Part shown: positions 54,009 through 62,236 of the stretch, one piece after another
Layout of the letters: the number at the start of each line of letters is the position of its first letter
Numbering within the stretch: the stretch's first letter is position 1
Assembly (NCBI RefSeq): GCF_019351435.1
Contig: NZ_JAHWYN010000012.1
Location: forward strand, 1-64,000
Direction: 5' to 3'
DNA: 64,000 nucleotides
Source: Flavobacterium taihuense
GTDB lineage: Bacteria > Bacteroidota > Bacteroidia > Flavobacteriales > Flavobacteriaceae
Position numbers and translations under genes: made by a program
The notes under the pieces: generated by a model
Database searches by the model: none
The model's input: only the letters and a program-made list of their open reading frames with translations
Told to the model about the DNA's origin: nothing

Positions 54009-55889
54009 TTAATTGTTTTCTTTATCCAATTTGGATTGATATTCCTCCATTTGTTTTTCGTAAACTTTCATTTTTGCTTCGAAAGCTTCCATTTCTTTGT
54101 TGTAAGGTTCCATTTGTTTGTCAAATTCAGCCATTTGTTTATCAAAAGCTTCCATTTGAGGTTCCATTTTTTTCATTTTGGCCTCATAGTCTTCCATTTT
54201 ATTTTCGAACTCTTTCCATGCTTTTTTGTCTCCGTTTATAGGATCTCCTTTTGGCGCTTTAGGTGCTTTCGGGAATGCAGGAGGAGCTGGAGTTTTAAAT
54301 TTCATGACTGGAGGAGTAGGAGGTACTGGAGGAACAGGCATGTTTTTATCTTGATTATAGGTTCTGTTTTTTGTTATAATTCGGATTGTTTTCCCCTCCT
54401 TATTTACATCCATTCTTTCGATTGTACCTTGGTCTAAATGGTCTAATTCATCTTGATTTACTTTTTTATCATTGATGTAAATATCATTCTCGCTACCTAT
54501 TTTCGCAAACTTTTTTGTGATAATTCTGATTTCTTGTTTGTTATCATTTTTGTTAACATTTACAGTTGCAATTTCGTTTGGATCTAATTTATCCATTTCG
54601 GCTTTATCTGATTTTGATCCGTTGATATAAATTTGAGTGTCGGCTGGAATAGATGTATTAGAAACTATAATTTCGTTTTCTTGAACTAATTTATCGTTCG
54701 TTTTATTTTTCTCTGTAACGATACCAATATTGGTGGTTCCATTATCATTTTTGGAAATGGCTATTGCAAAATCTTTTATGGGTTCGCTACTATTCACTTC
54801 CATTACGGTAGCTATTTCTTTTCCTTTTTGTAGTTTAATTTTTAAACCAATTAATTCATTATTTGAGTTTCTTTTTACTTTTGAAAAGGTAGTTTTTATA
54901 TCATATTTTTCGCTAAGAATTTCTGCTTTTTGTTTCAATTCCGCTTCGGTGGTATTCTTAGTGATTTGGTAAACATCTTCATCTTTTGAAGTGGTTTGTT
55001 CTATTTTGGGATTGTGATTTTTTTCCTTTGCTATAACTTCCATTTGAAATAATAACACAAAGCCAACTAAAGCCGGAAGTATCAAAACATACTTCCAGGA
55101 ATTCCATTTTTTTGATTGATTTTTGTTTAACATAACGATTCGTTTTTTGATTAATGATTGATAAAAATGATTGGTAAGCACAACACAATTTTCGTGCGCT
55201 GTTATTTTTAAAAGCGTGAGTTGGTACGCTTTTTTGTCGGATAAATTTTTGGTAGCTTCATTGTCGGCGATGAATTCCAAGTTTTGCAAAATGGCTTTTT
55301 TGTACAACCAAATAAAAGGATTGAACCAAAAAAGGATGCAAAAGAAACGTGTGATTAAGACGTCTATAGTGTGGTATTGCTCGCTGTGTACTTTTTCATG
55401 TTCGAGTATGCTTTCCATTTCAGACTCGTTATACAGTGATGAGTTGTAAACAATAGTGTTGAAATAGGAAAAAGGAGCGATATTCTCTTTTACATCAATG
55501 AATTTATGGTCGGCTTGTTGCTGAATGTTTTTGCCTTTTAAAACGCGATTAAGATGATAATAGTCCAATCCAAACTGGATTAAAAATAACACAGTTCCAA
55601 TAGCATAAGCTGCTGCTAAAACAATATACCAGTTGATTTCAAAACTTTCTTTTTGTATTGGAACACTATGAGGGACTTTGGACCAATCAATAGTGCTTGG
55701 TGTTGGTTCTACCCAAACAATAGTGGTAAAAACTATCCAAGGCAAAATCACGGAGGTTAGCAAACCGGCTAAAAGATACCAACGATTTGCGGTAAAAAAA
55801 GTCTCTTTTCGCAACAGAAAATAGTAGGCGATGTAAAACATGGCTATCAGTCCGCTGGATTTTGCAATATATAGGAATAGTGTTTCCAT
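54009..55889 (-). CDS. BlaR1-family M56 metallopeptidase sensor with proline-rich, coiled-coil tail
   Basis: 626 aa. N-terminal membrane helices (about 5-25, 38-60, 88-108) and the zinc protease motif HEKVH (164-168) with third ligand E205 in LEFIADNEA, then another helix (~268-286). In known systems this protease triggers removal of the BlaI repressor. No penicillin-binding sensor domain follows. Instead there are two similar ~42-residue repeats (DTQIYINGSKSDKAEMDKLDP and ENDIYINDKKVNQDELDHLDQ), a proline-rich linker (PPVPPTPP) and a heptad-like tail with repeated DKQM/EKQM units. The signal it senses is therefore probably not a beta-lactam. Confidence 0.9.
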   Translation of the reverse strand: METLFLYIAKSSGLIAMFYIAYYFLLRKETFFTANRWYLLAGLLTSVILPWIVFTTIVWVEPTPSTIDWSKVPHSVPIQKESFEINWYIVLAAAYAIGTVLFLIQFGLDYYHLNRVLKGKNIQQQADHKFIDVKENIAPFSYFNTIVYNSSLYNESEMESILEHEKVHSEQYHTIDVLITRFFCILFWFNPFIWLYKKAILQNLEFIADNEATKNLSDKKAYQLTLLKITAHENCVVLTNHFYQSLIKKRIVMLNKNQSKKWNSWKYVLILPALVGFVLLFQMEVIAKEKNHNPKIEQTTSKDEDVYQITKNTTEAELKQKAEILSEKYDIKTTFSKVKRNSNNELIGLKIKLQKGKEIATVMEVNSSEPIKDFAIAISKNDNGTTNIGIVTEKNKTNDKLVQENEIIVSNTSIPADTQIYINGSKSDKAEMDKLDPNEIATVNVNKNDNKQEIRIITKKFAKIGSENDIYINDKKVNQDELDHLDQGTIERMDVNKEGKTIRIITKNRTYNQDKNMPVPPVPPTPPVMKFKTPAPPAFPKAPKAPKGDPINGDKKAWKEFENKMEDYEAKMKKMEPQMEAFDKQMAEFDKQMEPYNKEMEAFEAKMKVYEKQMEEYQSKLDKENN

Positions 55890-55894
55890 GTTTG

Positions 55895-56254
55895 TTATTG
55901 TTTTTGTTCAATCATGTCCAGAATTTCTCTTAGCTCAGCCGCAGTTATTTTTTCTTCTTTGGCAAAAAAGGAAACCATATTTTTATACGAACTGTTGAAA
56001 TAATTATCAATGGCAGTACTCATAAATCGTTTTCTGTAATCTTCTAATGTCACTATTGGGTAATATTGATGGGTATTTCCAAAGGCATTATACGAAACAT
56101 ATCCTTTTTCTTCAAGGTTACGTATAATTGTGGATAACGTATTGTAATGCGGTTGGTCCTCTGTGATTTCGGCCATGACTTCTTTTACGAATGCTTTTTT
56201 GAGCTTCCATAAAATGTGCATGATTTCTTCTTCTTTGTTTGTTAGTTTTTGCAT
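55895..56254 (-). CDS. BlaI/MecI/CopY-family repressor
   Basis: 119 aa. Winged helix (LTNKEEEIMHILWKLKKAFVKEVMAEI, with recognition helix YNTLSTIIRNLEEKGYVSYN, about 35-55) and a C-terminal dimerisation helix region. It is the repressor of its own operon with the M56 protease gene five bases downstream. A long palindrome overlaps its promoter. Confidence 0.93.
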   Translation of the reverse strand: MQKLTNKEEEIMHILWKLKKAFVKEVMAEITEDQPHYNTLSTIIRNLEEKGYVSYNAFGNTHQYYPIVTLEDYRKRFMSTAIDNYFNSSYKNMVSFFAKEEKITAAELREILDMIEQKQ

Positions 56255-56271
56255 GATGATTTAATTTGAAA

Positions 56272-56302
56272 CAAACTTACAACTATATTTTTAGTTTGCA
56301 AA
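56272..56302 (-). promoter_or_regulatory. Promoter of the blaI-blaR1 operon
   Basis: On the minus strand TTTG, exactly 19 bp (CAAACTAAAAATATAGTTG), then TAAGTTTG (56272-56279): a perfect Bacteroidota consensus promoter. Almost the whole spacer lies in the palindrome at 56281-56316, so repressor binding would block polymerase. Confidence 0.78.
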
Positions 56303-56336
56303 CTATAAATATAGTTATTTAACTAAAATTTTAGTT
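56281..56336. promoter_or_regulatory. Double palindromic operator, likely BlaI-type binding sites
   Basis: 56281-56316 is a 36-bp palindrome with one mismatched pair (half-site AACTATATTTTTAGTTTG). 56321-56336 is a perfect 16-bp palindrome AACTAAAATTTTAGTT. Both contain AACTA/TAGTT half-sites, as expected for dimeric repressor binding in tandem. Confidence 0.65.
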
Positions 56337-56462
56337 TTATATTGGTTTTATTGGGATTGGGATGTGGTTTTATCCTAAAAGGTTTCTAAAACTTGTTAAG
56401 ATTTATGTATAGTAAACGGTAAAAGCACAAAATATCTTTTGGAATACAATAGTTGTGGTTTA

Positions 56463-56580
56463 CTGCGTGAGGGGTAGGAGCAAGCTACCGAAGTAGCGCG
56501 GATGACCCGACCGCATTAAGGAAAAGAGCCGAATATGCATTGCTATAAGTTGGCTCTTTTTCTTAATGGGGTCACGCCCA
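56463..56580. repeat. Structured intergenic repeat, second type
   Basis: Core stem 56514-56530 with 56552-56568 (17 bp, one wobble) around a 21-nt loop. The outer stem GACCC (56504-56508) with GGGTC (56569-56573) has a 5-nt bulge. A small AGCTACCGAAGTAGC hairpin lies on the left flank and the right end reads CACGCCC. Much less AT-rich than its surroundings. From memory, similar elements recur in flavobacterial genomes. Confidence 0.7.
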
Positions 56581-56612
56581 AACGTGCCTTGAATTGTTGC
56601 TGAAGTAGATTG

Positions 56613-57830
56613 TTATTTTTGCTCGTGCTGTATCATTTTGTTGAGCCAAATGCCGCAAAGTAATGCTAATATTCCGAGGCTTCCCATTATAAACCAATTC
56701 ACGAAATAACCAAAATGAGCAATAATTTCGAGTCCTGTTTTGGAACTGGCAATGTGTGCCAGACTGAAACTCATAGTGTAAAGTCCCATATATTGACCTT
56801 CTTGGCCTTTTGGTGCTCGATTGATGGCAACGGCATTGGCAAAAGGGAAGGAAAATATTTCGCCCAAAGTAAGCAATACAATACTGATGACTAAAATACC
56901 TACCCAAGAATCGAATAACAAAATGTAATATCCTGCCGCAATGCATAAGGAGCCATAGCCGATGTTCTTGATTTTGTTGGCTTTTTTGCGTTCCAATCTA
57001 CTGACGATAGGCATTTCTAAAAGGAAAACCAATAGTCCGTTGACGGAAAGGAGCATTCCAGTTTGGAACTCACTAAGGCCAAATTTCTCATGGTGATATA
57101 AAGGAAGTGTGGTGAATATTTGGAAAAAGACCATGGCCGTAATAAAACTGATGAACAACAGCAACCAAAAAGGTTTGTCTTTGTAAATGGATCTGGGAGC
57201 GATTTTAGTCGCAGCATCCTCTATGGCAATTGGGATTTTCTTTTTCTCTTTGATGTAGAAGGCAAATATCAAAATCGCGATGATACACGAGCTTCCATCG
57301 ACCCAAAACAGACCGCGATATCCCATTCCTAAAATAATCAACCCGCCTAATGTGGGGCCGGCCGTAAAACCCAGATTGACTGCCAATCGTACTAGGGACA
57401 AGGCTCGAACTCTGTTTTCAGGTTTTGCATACACGCTCAAGGAAACGAACATGGCGGGGCGAAACATATCAGAAATTGCCATGATGATAAACATTCCAAA
57501 ACATAATCCCCAAAAAGAGGTGATGTATTGCAGGATAAAAAATAAAATTCCACTCGTAAAAAGGCTAAAAATCATGATTTTGTAAAACCCAATTTTATCG
57601 GTCAATTTACCTCCTAGCCAAGAACCCAACATAGACCCCAAGCCAAAGGCAACCATAATCCATCCCACTTCGCCATAGGTAAAGTGTAAATTTTCCTTTA
57701 AATATTTGGATAAAAACGGTAGTACCATCGTACCCGCTCTATTGACAAAAGTGATCAAAGCCAGTATCCAGACTTCGCGTGTGAATCCTTTGAAATTGTT
57801 GATGTAGCGACCGAGAGCAGTTTTGAGCAT
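56613..57830 (-). CDS. MFS drug/metabolite transporter
   Basis: 405 aa, twelve predicted helices, with the MFS motif GSWLGGKLTDKIGFYK between helices 2 and 3 (about 69-84) and an R-rich loop after it. PAMFVSLSVYAKPENRVRALSLVRLAVNLGFTAGPTLGG resembles proton-coupled drug exporters and peptide carriers. Substrate unknown. Single gene, divergent from the DUF1684 operon. Confidence 0.85.
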   Translation of the reverse strand: MLKTALGRYINNFKGFTREVWILALITFVNRAGTMVLPFLSKYLKENLHFTYGEVGWIMVAFGLGSMLGSWLGGKLTDKIGFYKIMIFSLFTSGILFFILQYITSFWGLCFGMFIIMAISDMFRPAMFVSLSVYAKPENRVRALSLVRLAVNLGFTAGPTLGGLIILGMGYRGLFWVDGSSCIIAILIFAFYIKEKKKIPIAIEDAATKIAPRSIYKDKPFWLLLFISFITAMVFFQIFTTLPLYHHEKFGLSEFQTGMLLSVNGLLVFLLEMPIVSRLERKKANKIKNIGYGSLCIAAGYYILLFDSWVGILVISIVLLTLGEIFSFPFANAVAINRAPKGQEGQYMGLYTMSFSLAHIASSKTGLEIIAHFGYFVNWFIMGSLGILALLCGIWLNKMIQHEQK

Positions 57831-58133
57831 GTAGTAAATTCTTATATTGCAAATCTACAAAGTTTTTTAGGAGCTATTTCCAGCTATACACTGCAAATGT
57901 ATTCACTGAACACAAAAAAAATAAAAGCGAGTGAAGTAATCTTTTTATTTTTAAAGAAAAAATAAAAAGGATTTTCGTTTCAAACGAAGTTCACTGAACT
58001 CCTGTGAAAATAAAATCTAAGTGAAGTAATCTGGGCTAGAGAGATATTTATAGTGTTTCAAGATATTTGTTTCTCTAAATATAAACTTTGTGGCTTTGTA
58101 ACTTTAAACTATTTTTGCTTAAAATTTTGAAAA
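57831..58133. other. Divergent intergenic region before the DUF1684 operon
   Basis: 303 bp. AGTGAAGTAATCT occurs twice (57933-57945 and 58021-58033), bracketing an A/T-rich hairpin (CTTTTTATTTTT...AAAAATAAAAAG, about 57947-57972) and a short CGTTTCAAACG palindrome. The operon promoter is at the right end. Confidence 0.5.
58087..58117 (+). promoter_or_regulatory. Consensus promoter of the DUF1684-TatD-TcdA operon
   Basis: TTTG (58087-58090), exactly 19 bp, then TATTTTTG (58110-58117): a full match to TTTG-N19-TAnnTTTG. The start of transcription should be near 58123, about ten bases before the ATG. Confidence 0.78.
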
Positions 58134-58736
58134 ATGAGAATTATACTGGCTTTAGTTTTATTAGCTTCATTTAATGTAGGTTTCACTCAAGAAAAATTTG
58201 ATACGGCAGTTGTCGAAAAATTTCAAAAAGACCTCAATGCCGAATATGCAGATGCCAAGACAAGTCCGTTGTTACCTGAAGATTTAGCCCATTTCAAGTC
58301 GTTGGACTTTTATCCTATAAATGAAAAAGCTTTTGCGTTTGCTCAATTCATCAGAACTGAGGATGAAAAACCGTTTGAAATGCCAACTTCAACTGCCAGA
58401 AAGCCATTGTATGTAAAATACGGTGAAGCCCGTTTTCAGCTTGAAGGAAGAGAGTTTAAACTGAATATTTACCGCAATATTGAACTCTCCAAAAAAGAGG
58501 AATACAAAGACTATATGTTTTTACCCTTTTCGGATTTGACCTCCGGAAAAGAGAGTTATATAGGAGGGAAATACATTGACTTGAAAATTCCATCTGGAAA
58601 TACCATAATTATAGATTTCAATTTATCGTACAACCCGTATTGTGCTTACAGTCATAAATATTCTTGTCCAAAAGTACCTTTGGAAAACGATTTGGCTATC
58701 GAAATCAAAGCGGGTGTAAAGAAATTTCATGACTAA
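58134..58736 (+). CDS. DUF1684-domain secreted protein
   Basis: 200 aa with a signal peptide (MRIILALVLLASFNVGFTQ). The DUF1684 core shows KPLYVKYGEARFQLEGREFKLNIYRN, the FLPFSDLTSGKESYIGGKYIDL segment and the near-invariant DFNLSYNPYCAYSHKYSCPKVP end, with two cysteines. Function of the family is unknown. Its stop overlaps the start of the TatD gene (TAATG). Confidence 0.9.
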   Translation: MRIILALVLLASFNVGFTQEKFDTAVVEKFQKDLNAEYADAKTSPLLPEDLAHFKSLDFYPINEKAFAFAQFIRTEDEKPFEMPTSTARKPLYVKYGEARFQLEGREFKLNIYRNIELSKKEEYKDYMFLPFSDLTSGKESYIGGKYIDLKIPSGNTIIIDFNLSYNPYCAYSHKYSCPKVPLENDLAIEIKAGVKKFHD

Positions 58737-59389
58737 TGAAATATTTTAATTTACACACTCACAAATTTACGAATCAGGACACGGTTTTAGAACTCGTCAA
58801 TCAATATCCACAGGAATTTGATCCAACGATCTCGTTTTATTCTATTGGGATTCATCCCTGGTATATCGATAAAGAAAGATTGGATTCTGATTTGCAAATC
58901 ATTGAAAGCAAATTGCAAGAGCCCAATTGTATAGCTCTAGGCGAATGCGGATTGGACAAACGCATCGAAATTCCGTTAGAGCTGCAGCAAATAGTTTTTG
59001 AAAAACAATTACTTTTGGCACAAAAACAGAATAAACCAGTTGTAATTCATTGTGTGGCTGCTTTTCAGGAGGTAATTGCAACCAAGAAACGTTTAAAAAT
59101 TGCAGTTCCGATGATTATTCACGGTTTTTCAAAAAACAAACAAGTGGCTAAGGAATTGATTGATAATGGATTTTATATTTCGTTTGGAAAATACTTATTG
59201 CGCAATCCGGAATTAGAAATAGTTTTCGAAAGTATTCCCAATGATCGATTTTTTTTGGAGACCGATACTGTTGAAGAAGGAATTGAAGAAGTATATGCCT
59301 TGGCAGCCAACTATAAAAATTGGAGTATGGAGGTACTCAAACAGCAAATAAACAGTAATTTTGCAACCGTTTTTAAAAAGCAACTTTAA
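58736..59389 (+). CDS. TatD-family metal-dependent hydrolase
   Basis: 217 aa, shorter than E. coli TatD (260). Metal ligands in order: NLHTHKF (H7, H9), GECGLDKR (Glu), PVVIHCVAA (His), MIIHGFSKN (His) and FLETDT (Asp). Relatives are Mg-dependent 3'-5' exonucleases or DNases and quality-control factors. Co-transcribed between the DUF1684 and tcdA genes. Confidence 0.87.
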   Translation: MKYFNLHTHKFTNQDTVLELVNQYPQEFDPTISFYSIGIHPWYIDKERLDSDLQIIESKLQEPNCIALGECGLDKRIEIPLELQQIVFEKQLLLAQKQNKPVVIHCVAAFQEVIATKKRLKIAVPMIIHGFSKNKQVAKELIDNGFYISFGKYLLRNPELEIVFESIPNDRFFLETDTVEEGIEEVYALAANYKNWSMEVLKQQINSNFATVFKKQL

Positions 59390-59412
59390 GAATAAAATTA
59401 AAACGAATAAAT

Positions 59413-60129
59413 ATGGCAGAGTGGACAGAAAGAGCCGAACTATTATTTAAAAAAGAAGGATTACAAAATTTACAGAATGCCCACGTAATGGTCGTGGGAC
59501 TTGGCGGTGTGGGGTCTTTTGCAGCCGAATTTTTAGCAAGGGCAGGAGTGGGGACGATGACCATTGTAGACGGAGATGTTGTGGATATTACCAATATAAA
59601 CAGACAATTACCAGCTTTGCATTCAACTGTGGGGCTGCCTAAAGTGGATGTTGTGGGGGACCGATTGATGGATATCAATCCCGAATTGAATTTGATAAGA
59701 ATAAAAGAGTTTCTTTCACCAGAGCGTGCCTACGAAATTGTTATGCCTGAATATGACTATGTTTTAGATTGTATTGACAGTGTTACGCCAAAACTAAATT
59801 TGATTATCGCTGCCAAAAGAAAGCGTGTAAGAATCCTAAGCAGCATGGGAGCTGGTGGTAAAATGGACGCTTCCAAAGTAAAGGTGACTGATATTTCTAA
59901 AACAATCAATTGCTATTTTGCTAAAACCATCAGAAAGCGTCTAAAAAAAGAAAAAATCAATAAAGTGAAAGTGGTTTTTTCTTCTGAAATTCAGGATGAG
60001 TCAAGTTTAAAAATGACCGATGGTTCCAATTTCAAGAAATCGTTCTACGGAACCAATAGCTATATGCCAGGATTATTCGGATTGTATGCTGCAGAAACGG
60101 TGATTCGATATTTGCTTAAAAAAGAGTAA
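59413..60129 (+). CDS. tcdA: tRNA threonylcarbamoyladenosine dehydratase
   Basis: E1-like ThiF/MoeB-fold enzyme that uses ATP to cyclise t6A37 in tRNA to ct6A. Nucleotide-binding VVGLGGVGSFAAEFLARAG (about 27-45), the adenylation residues in DGDVVDITNINRQLPAL (about 55-71) and the catalytic-cysteine region DCIDSVTPKLNLI are visible. 238 aa, short of the E. coli form (268) at the C-terminus. Last gene of its operon. Confidence 0.88.
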   Translation: MAEWTERAELLFKKEGLQNLQNAHVMVVGLGGVGSFAAEFLARAGVGTMTIVDGDVVDITNINRQLPALHSTVGLPKVDVVGDRLMDINPELNLIRIKEFLSPERAYEIVMPEYDYVLDCIDSVTPKLNLIIAAKRKRVRILSSMGAGGKMDASKVKVTDISKTINCYFAKTIRKRLKKEKINKVKVVFSSEIQDESSLKMTDGSNFKKSFYGTNSYMPGLFGLYAAETVIRYLLKKE

Positions 60130-60270
60130 AAAGTTTGCATTGTTTAAGAGTTAAAAAGTTTGAGGTTGGGGTAAAACGAAATTTCAGAGAATGTTTTATC
60201 AATGTTAAACGACTTTCATTAAACAATTTGAAACAAAATAAAACTTTAAACAATTTAAACTAAAATTTTA

Positions 60271-60924
60271 ATGATACAAACCGTAATTTTCGACATGGAT
60301 GGTGTAATTGTTGATACAGAACTCGTACACCGTTATGCTTATTACAAACAATTTGGTGAACTCAATATTGAAGTTCCAGAGGAAATGTACACTTCTTTTA
60401 CAGGATTATCGACACGCAATACTTTTCAGAAATTGAAAGAACATTTCCAATTGGAACAGGATGTGGAAGATTTAATTTTGAGGAAAAGATCCATTTTTAA
60501 CGATGCTTTTGATAGTAAAGAAGACTTGGCATTGCTGGAAGGAGTAGAGCATTTAATTAAAGATTTTCATCAAAACGGAATGCAGTTAATTGTGGCTTCA
60601 TCAGCTTCAAAAGTGACTATTGACCGAGTTTTTCGCCGATTTGATTTGCATCAGTATTTTACTCATATAGTGAGTGGCGAAGATTTCCCAAAATCAAAAC
60701 CACATCCTGCAATTTTTTTGCACGCTGCTTCTTTGTCAGTAGCTCCAAAAGAGAATTGCATCGTTATTGAAGATAGTACCAATGGTGTAAAAGCAGCTAA
60801 ATCTGCCGGTATTTTTTGTATTGGGTACAATAGTTTTCATTCCAAAGACCAAGATTTAACATTGGCAGATGTGGTTGTCAATCATTTTGATGAATTGAGT
60901 TTTGAAAAAGTATCACAGTACTAA
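60271..60924 (+). CDS. HAD-superfamily phosphatase, beta-phosphoglucomutase-like
   Basis: 217 aa. Motif I FDMDGVIVDTE (nucleophile D8, acid D10), helical cap domain (about 17-85), motif II SSAS, motif III lysine in GEDFPKSKPHPAIF, motif IV IEDSTNGVKAAKSAG. Relatives dephosphorylate sugar phosphates or isomerise glucose phosphate. Substrate unknown. Preceded by an AT-rich gap with TTTAAA repeats. Confidence 0.9.
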   Translation: MIQTVIFDMDGVIVDTELVHRYAYYKQFGELNIEVPEEMYTSFTGLSTRNTFQKLKEHFQLEQDVEDLILRKRSIFNDAFDSKEDLALLEGVEHLIKDFHQNGMQLIVASSASKVTIDRVFRRFDLHQYFTHIVSGEDFPKSKPHPAIFLHAASLSVAPKENCIVIEDSTNGVKAAKSAGIFCIGYNSFHSKDQDLTLADVVVNHFDELSFEKVSQY

Positions 60925-61314
60925 TGAGTTTATAAATTAAACATATATCGAATTTCAAAACAGTAGAACATGCTTTTAAAAAAAAGATATTTTACTTTTT
61001 GGAGTATTATTTTTTGATTTTCCATGATAGTAGTTTTTTATAAAGTTGACTATTGTTAAAAATAATCACGTCATTATTAATTAAATTTGATTTAATTACA
61101 TTGCAAACTTAAACTGGAACCTCTTTTCTGTTGTTACATAATTTTTTATAAAGCTTATATGATTTCTTAGTTTGCTGTTGGGGTGTTTTTTTTGTTTTTT
61201 GCAGAGATGGAATTTAAAGAAAACAGTGTAATAACTATTTTTTGAATTAAGGAAATATTAACATTTAAAGCTTTTTGAATTTGTAAATTTGAGGAAACAC
61301 TTAAACCAATAATA
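60925..61314. other. AT-rich intergenic region
   Basis: 390 bp, very AT-rich, no reading frame worth calling and no clear terminator for the HAD gene. The only signal is the promoter box at 61284-61291. Confidence 0.5.
61284..61291 (+). promoter_or_regulatory. -7 box of the DUF2911 gene
   Basis: TAAATTTG matches TAnnTTTG, 23 bp before the ATG. No TTTG at the standard upstream spacing. Confidence 0.5.
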
Positions 61315-62160
61315 ATGAAAAAAGCACTTATTGTATTAGCATTTATTATAGCACCCTTTATTACTGAGGCTCAATTGAAAACTCCTCAAGCAAGTCCAAA
61401 AGCAACAGTTTTTCAAACAGTTGGATTGACAGACGTAGAAATCGTTTATTGCAGACCGGCGGCGCGAGGAAGAGCGGTGTTTGGTAATTTGGTTCCTTTT
61501 GGAAAAGTTTGGAGAACAGGTGCCAATGAAAATACTACAATTTCTTTTAGTGAAGATGTTGTAATCGACGGTAAAACGTTGCCAAAAGGAAAATATGCTT
61601 TGTATACGATTCCTAAAATTGAAAGTTGGGAAGTGATTTTTTATTCTACTACAAACAATTGGGGAAATCCGGAAGTTTGGAATGAAGCTAATGTAGTTTT
61701 GAGAACTACGGTAAAAGAAGAATCCTTGCAAAAACCAGTGGAGTCTTTTACGATTGGTATTGGAAATTTGACTGCTGATTCTGCAGACTTAGATATGGCT
61801 TGGGAAAATTCTTCAGTTTCGATGAAATTTGAGGTGCCGACCCAAAAAGTAACATTGGCTAATATTGAAAAAATCTTGGCGGGGCCAACATCAGCGGACT
61901 ATTTTTCGGCAGCGCAATATATTTATCAATCAAATGGTGATAATGCAAAAGCGTTGAATTACGTTGATAAAGCTTTGAATATGAGTACCGAAAAACCTTA
62001 TTGGTACACTCGTTTGAAATCATTGATTCAAGCCAAATTAGGCGACAAAAAAGGAGCGATTGAAACGGCTACTATTTCTCTGGCAGCTGCTGAAGCAGCC
62101 AAAAATCAGGATTATGTAAAAATGAATAGAGAAAGCATTTCAGAGTGGAGTAAAAAATAA
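61315..62160 (+). CDS. DUF2911-domain secreted protein with C-terminal TPR
   Basis: 281 aa with a signal peptide (LIVLAFIIAPFITEAQ). The DUF2911 domain (about 25-170) is marked by VEIVYCRPAARGRAVFGNLVPFGKVWRTGANENTTISF and LPKGKYALYTIPKIESWEVIFY. A TPR-like tail follows (YIYQSNGDNAKALNYVDKALNM, about 200-275). Common in Bacteroidota and of unknown function. Bidirectional terminator directly after. Confidence 0.9.
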   Translation: MKKALIVLAFIIAPFITEAQLKTPQASPKATVFQTVGLTDVEIVYCRPAARGRAVFGNLVPFGKVWRTGANENTTISFSEDVVIDGKTLPKGKYALYTIPKIESWEVIFYSTTNNWGNPEVWNEANVVLRTTVKEESLQKPVESFTIGIGNLTADSADLDMAWENSSVSMKFEVPTQKVTLANIEKILAGPTSADYFSAAQYIYQSNGDNAKALNYVDKALNMSTEKPYWYTRLKSLIQAKLGDKKGAIETATISLAAAEAAKNQDYVKMNRESISEWSKK

Positions 62161-62177
62161 ACAATAAAATGAATATG

Positions 62178-62218
62178 AAAATCCCGTTTCTTCTTAAGAG
62201 GAAACGGGATTTTTTTGT
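62178..62218. terminator. Bidirectional terminator
   Basis: Perfect 13-bp stem AAAATCCCGTTTC (62178-62190) with 62201-62213, between the convergent DUF2911 (+) and 62237-63238 (-) genes. Confidence 0.9.
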
Positions 62219-62236
62219 GTTAACAGTTTTCTAATA

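Larger units (their letters stand above)
56255..56612. other. Regulatory and repeat region upstream of blaI
   Basis: 358 bp without a gene. Contains the blaI promoter (56272-56302), two operator-like palindromes (56281-56316, 56321-56336) and a structured repeat (about 56463-56580). Confidence 0.6.

Noticed and set aside
56572..56946. 124-codon minus-strand frame overlapping the MFS gene end
   Set aside because: Same-strand, different-frame shadow of the MFS transporter; Cys/His/Arg-rich with no motif.
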